DNA from: Priapulus caudatus
Taxonomy: Eukaryota; Priapulida; Priapulimorpha; Priapulimorphida; Priapulidae
Reading direction: 5' to 3'
DNA: 20,642 nt
Assembly: GCF_000485595.1 (NCBI RefSeq)
Contig: NW_014578042.1
Location: 1 to 20,642, forward strand
Part shown: piece after piece, positions 19,144 through 20,642 of the stretch
Position numbering within the stretch: the stretch's first letter is position 1
Layout: each line of letters opens with the position of its first letter
Notes under the pieces: model-generated
What the model was told of the DNA's origin: nothing
Seen by the model: only the letters and a program-made list of their open reading frames with translations
Databases searched by the model: none
Made by a program: the position numbers and the translations under genes

Positions 19144-19334
19144 CAGGGGCGTGGTAAGGGGGGGGGGGGTCCAGGGGGTCGGACCCCCCCTGCTCGGTGG
19201 CAGAAAACGCATCTGAGAGGGTCTAATTTCAAAAGTATTGTATGGGGGAGGGCCCCAGACCCCCCCTTCACGTGCTCGCAAGTTTGGGTTACTGTTAGAT
19301 CCCCCCCCCCTGGTCCAATCCTGTACCGCCCTTG
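19144..19334. mobile_element. G-run MITE-like element, copy 2
   Basis: Begins CAGGGGCGTGG and ends CCGCCCTTG. It shares with 17205-17426 the blocks GTCCAGGGGGTC, GACCCCC, CAGAAAACGCAT, TCTAATTTC, GGGCCCCAGACCCCCC and CTCGCAAGTTTGG. No target duplication was seen. The overlapping long frames on both strands are products of the G and C runs. Confidence 0.65.
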
Positions 19335-20220
19335 CAATGTGTCACCGCGCCGCGGTCCATTTAGGGAGCCTCGCCCAGCTGTATCTGAATAAATCTGCCA
19401 CTGATTTCGCAACTGATAGAGGTTAACACTATATATAAACTGGGTATGTTTACATAATATAAGTAGTGCAGACAGGCTACACACCTATAATACATATATG
19501 CATTATATAATATATATATATTTATAGTATACTATATATATTCATATAATATATATATATATAATATTATCGATGATTACCTATGCTACACCCAGTGTTG
19601 AAATCTATATCAACAATCCATGCAGTAGTGACCAACCCAGATTGTAGTTTTACCATTGGCATACAGCACTGATTTGTTGTAGAAATAATGCAATGGGTGA
19701 ACATGTCTTTAACTTAGAATGACAGCATCATGATCCGTAAGTGTATAACCAGTTGAGAACTGTCATCCTCACTTTCCTACATGGATCAGAGACACAGAAT
19801 AAAGTATCTATGTACATATAGCTCCAAGAGACGGTCACATCCCACATAGCGCATTGTGCACGGTTCGTCCCTGCACTGAGTTAAGGATATTTCAAGCTAT
19901 AGTTCAAGGCCAAGCTCTTTTTTTGTTTGCCCTATTTTTTGTCCCACGTGCACTTGGAAAGTTTTAATAATAAAATGATGGTAATTAAATAAACATGAAA
20001 TGTACTTACTACAAAAATCTCAATGTTTATGTATTTTCTATCAACTAATAATTCCACGTAAATGTCGTTCAAATTCTCTTTTGCAACACGCAATCTCGCC
20101 ACACGCATGCCAATGCGCACAAATAACAGAAATATAAAGTTCTCTAAAACTTCTCGCGAAATTAAGACAGTAAGGAATATTATTATTAATAACCTGGTAG
20201 TAAATACAATTCCTGTTTAT
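19335..20220. other. Gene-free stretch with TA microsatellite
   Basis: A TA/ATAT microsatellite occupies about 19486-19566. The remainder is AT-rich with no exon or RNA gene recognised. Confidence 0.45.
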
Positions 20221-20363
20221 CAGTGTTGTAGTCGAGTCCGCACCCCCTCGGATTGCCCGAGTCCGAGTCGAGTCGCACCGCCCGAGTCCGAGTCGATCCG
20301 AAGTCCGCGCCACCGCGAGTGCCGAGCTGCCCCACCACGCCAGTCCGGTCCGAGTCGCAGTTT
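20221..20363. repeat. GAGTCCGAGTCG-type repeat
   Basis: Begins CAGTGTTGTAGTCGAGTCCG, followed by multiple imperfect GAGTCCGAGTCG / CCGAGTCGCACCG units. A CAGTG-type start suggests a hAT-like end from general knowledge, but the matching right end is not seen here. The open frames on both strands through it come from the repeat having few stop codons. Confidence 0.55.
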
Positions 20364-20484
20364 TGATAAAAAGAAGGGGGCAACAGACCGGAACAAGGCC
20401 ACTCACTTCTATCTGTGTGGTTTGTTCAAGAAATGGGGGGTGTTTCCTGTCCCCTGGATCTGTCACTTAATTTGTTTGCATAAA

Positions 20485-20528
20485 ATCAGGAGTAGATAAT
20501 AGGGAATTCCCTATTATCTACTCCTGAT
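20485..20528. repeat. 44-bp perfect palindrome, ATCAGGAG family
   Basis: Two abutting 22-nt arms with all 22 positions paired and inner arm TAGATAATAGGGAA around a GAATTC centre. AAA lies on each side. It is the best preserved family member in the window. Confidence 0.92.
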
Positions 20529-20642
20529 AAAATAGAAAGTACCATAAAACTTGCATAAGTCGACACTTCTGGGACCAGCATATTTGGTGTCACTAGGAAA
20601 ATAACGACTTACGCGTAAGTCTCATTTTGTCGTTTTCATAGA

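Noticed and set aside
19008-19484. 158-codon minus-strand frame
   Set aside because: It overlaps a palindrome and the G-run element at 19144-19334; its Gly/Pro-rich part is the translated G/C runs.
20041-20499. Overlapping frames of 141-145 codons on both strands
   Set aside because: Both are kept open by the GAGTCC-type repeat, which lacks stop codons.
1-20642. tRNA or rRNA genes
   Set aside because: Scanning for GGTTCRAAT-type T-loops and cloverleaf partners found none with matching arms.

Overview
The window looks like intergenic and intronic DNA from an animal, most likely a marine invertebrate; I cannot name the species. It has no operons, no long uninterrupted reading frames and no ribosome-binding-site-led genes. 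It has many AT-rich stretches, microsatellites and a high density of short transposon-like elements with terminal inverted repeats. The only protein-coding sequence I recognise is one 131-bp internal exon of an acyl-CoA (stearoyl-CoA type) Delta-9 desaturase, on the minus strand at 6606-6736. It has good splice signals and the first histidine box. I found none of its other exons.

Layout. 1-4545: a duplicated, poorly matching region. A unit of about 1.3 kb occurs at 919-2245 and again at 2387-3640, and shorter pieces of the same neighbourhood recur at 172-312 / 4288-4423 and 2249-2332 / 4461-4541. The copies differ mainly by scattered single-base indels, which points to uncorrected sequence or very old decay. 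4693-5478: a 181-bp hAT-like MITE with a perfect 8-bp target duplication, then a 269-bp foldback element with a 9-bp duplication. 6390-7108: TA microsatellite, two half-palindromes, the desaturase exon and a second MITE copy. 7599-9038: a 551-bp inverted-repeat element built on a reiterated GTCTTCGTTTTCG motif, a perfect 29-bp hairpin, a third MITE copy and two short palindromes. 9340-10121: a MITE carrying a second MITE inside it. 10136-20528: further palindromes, a TA-flanked inverted-repeat element, a retroposon-like tail, a GC-rich block without a recognisable gene, two copies of a G-run element and other repeats.

The most interesting signal is a dispersed family of about 44-bp palindromes (five whole or nearly whole copies and two half copies). 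All end in ATCAGGAG / CTCCTGAT or close variants. Their inner sequence differs between copies, yet each copy stays mirror-symmetric within itself. This suggests that one arm is copied from the other, or that a hairpin is maintained, rather than simple divergence from one ancestor. Apart from the desaturase exon nothing here can be assembled into a pathway; the content is a record of small non-autonomous mobile DNA.
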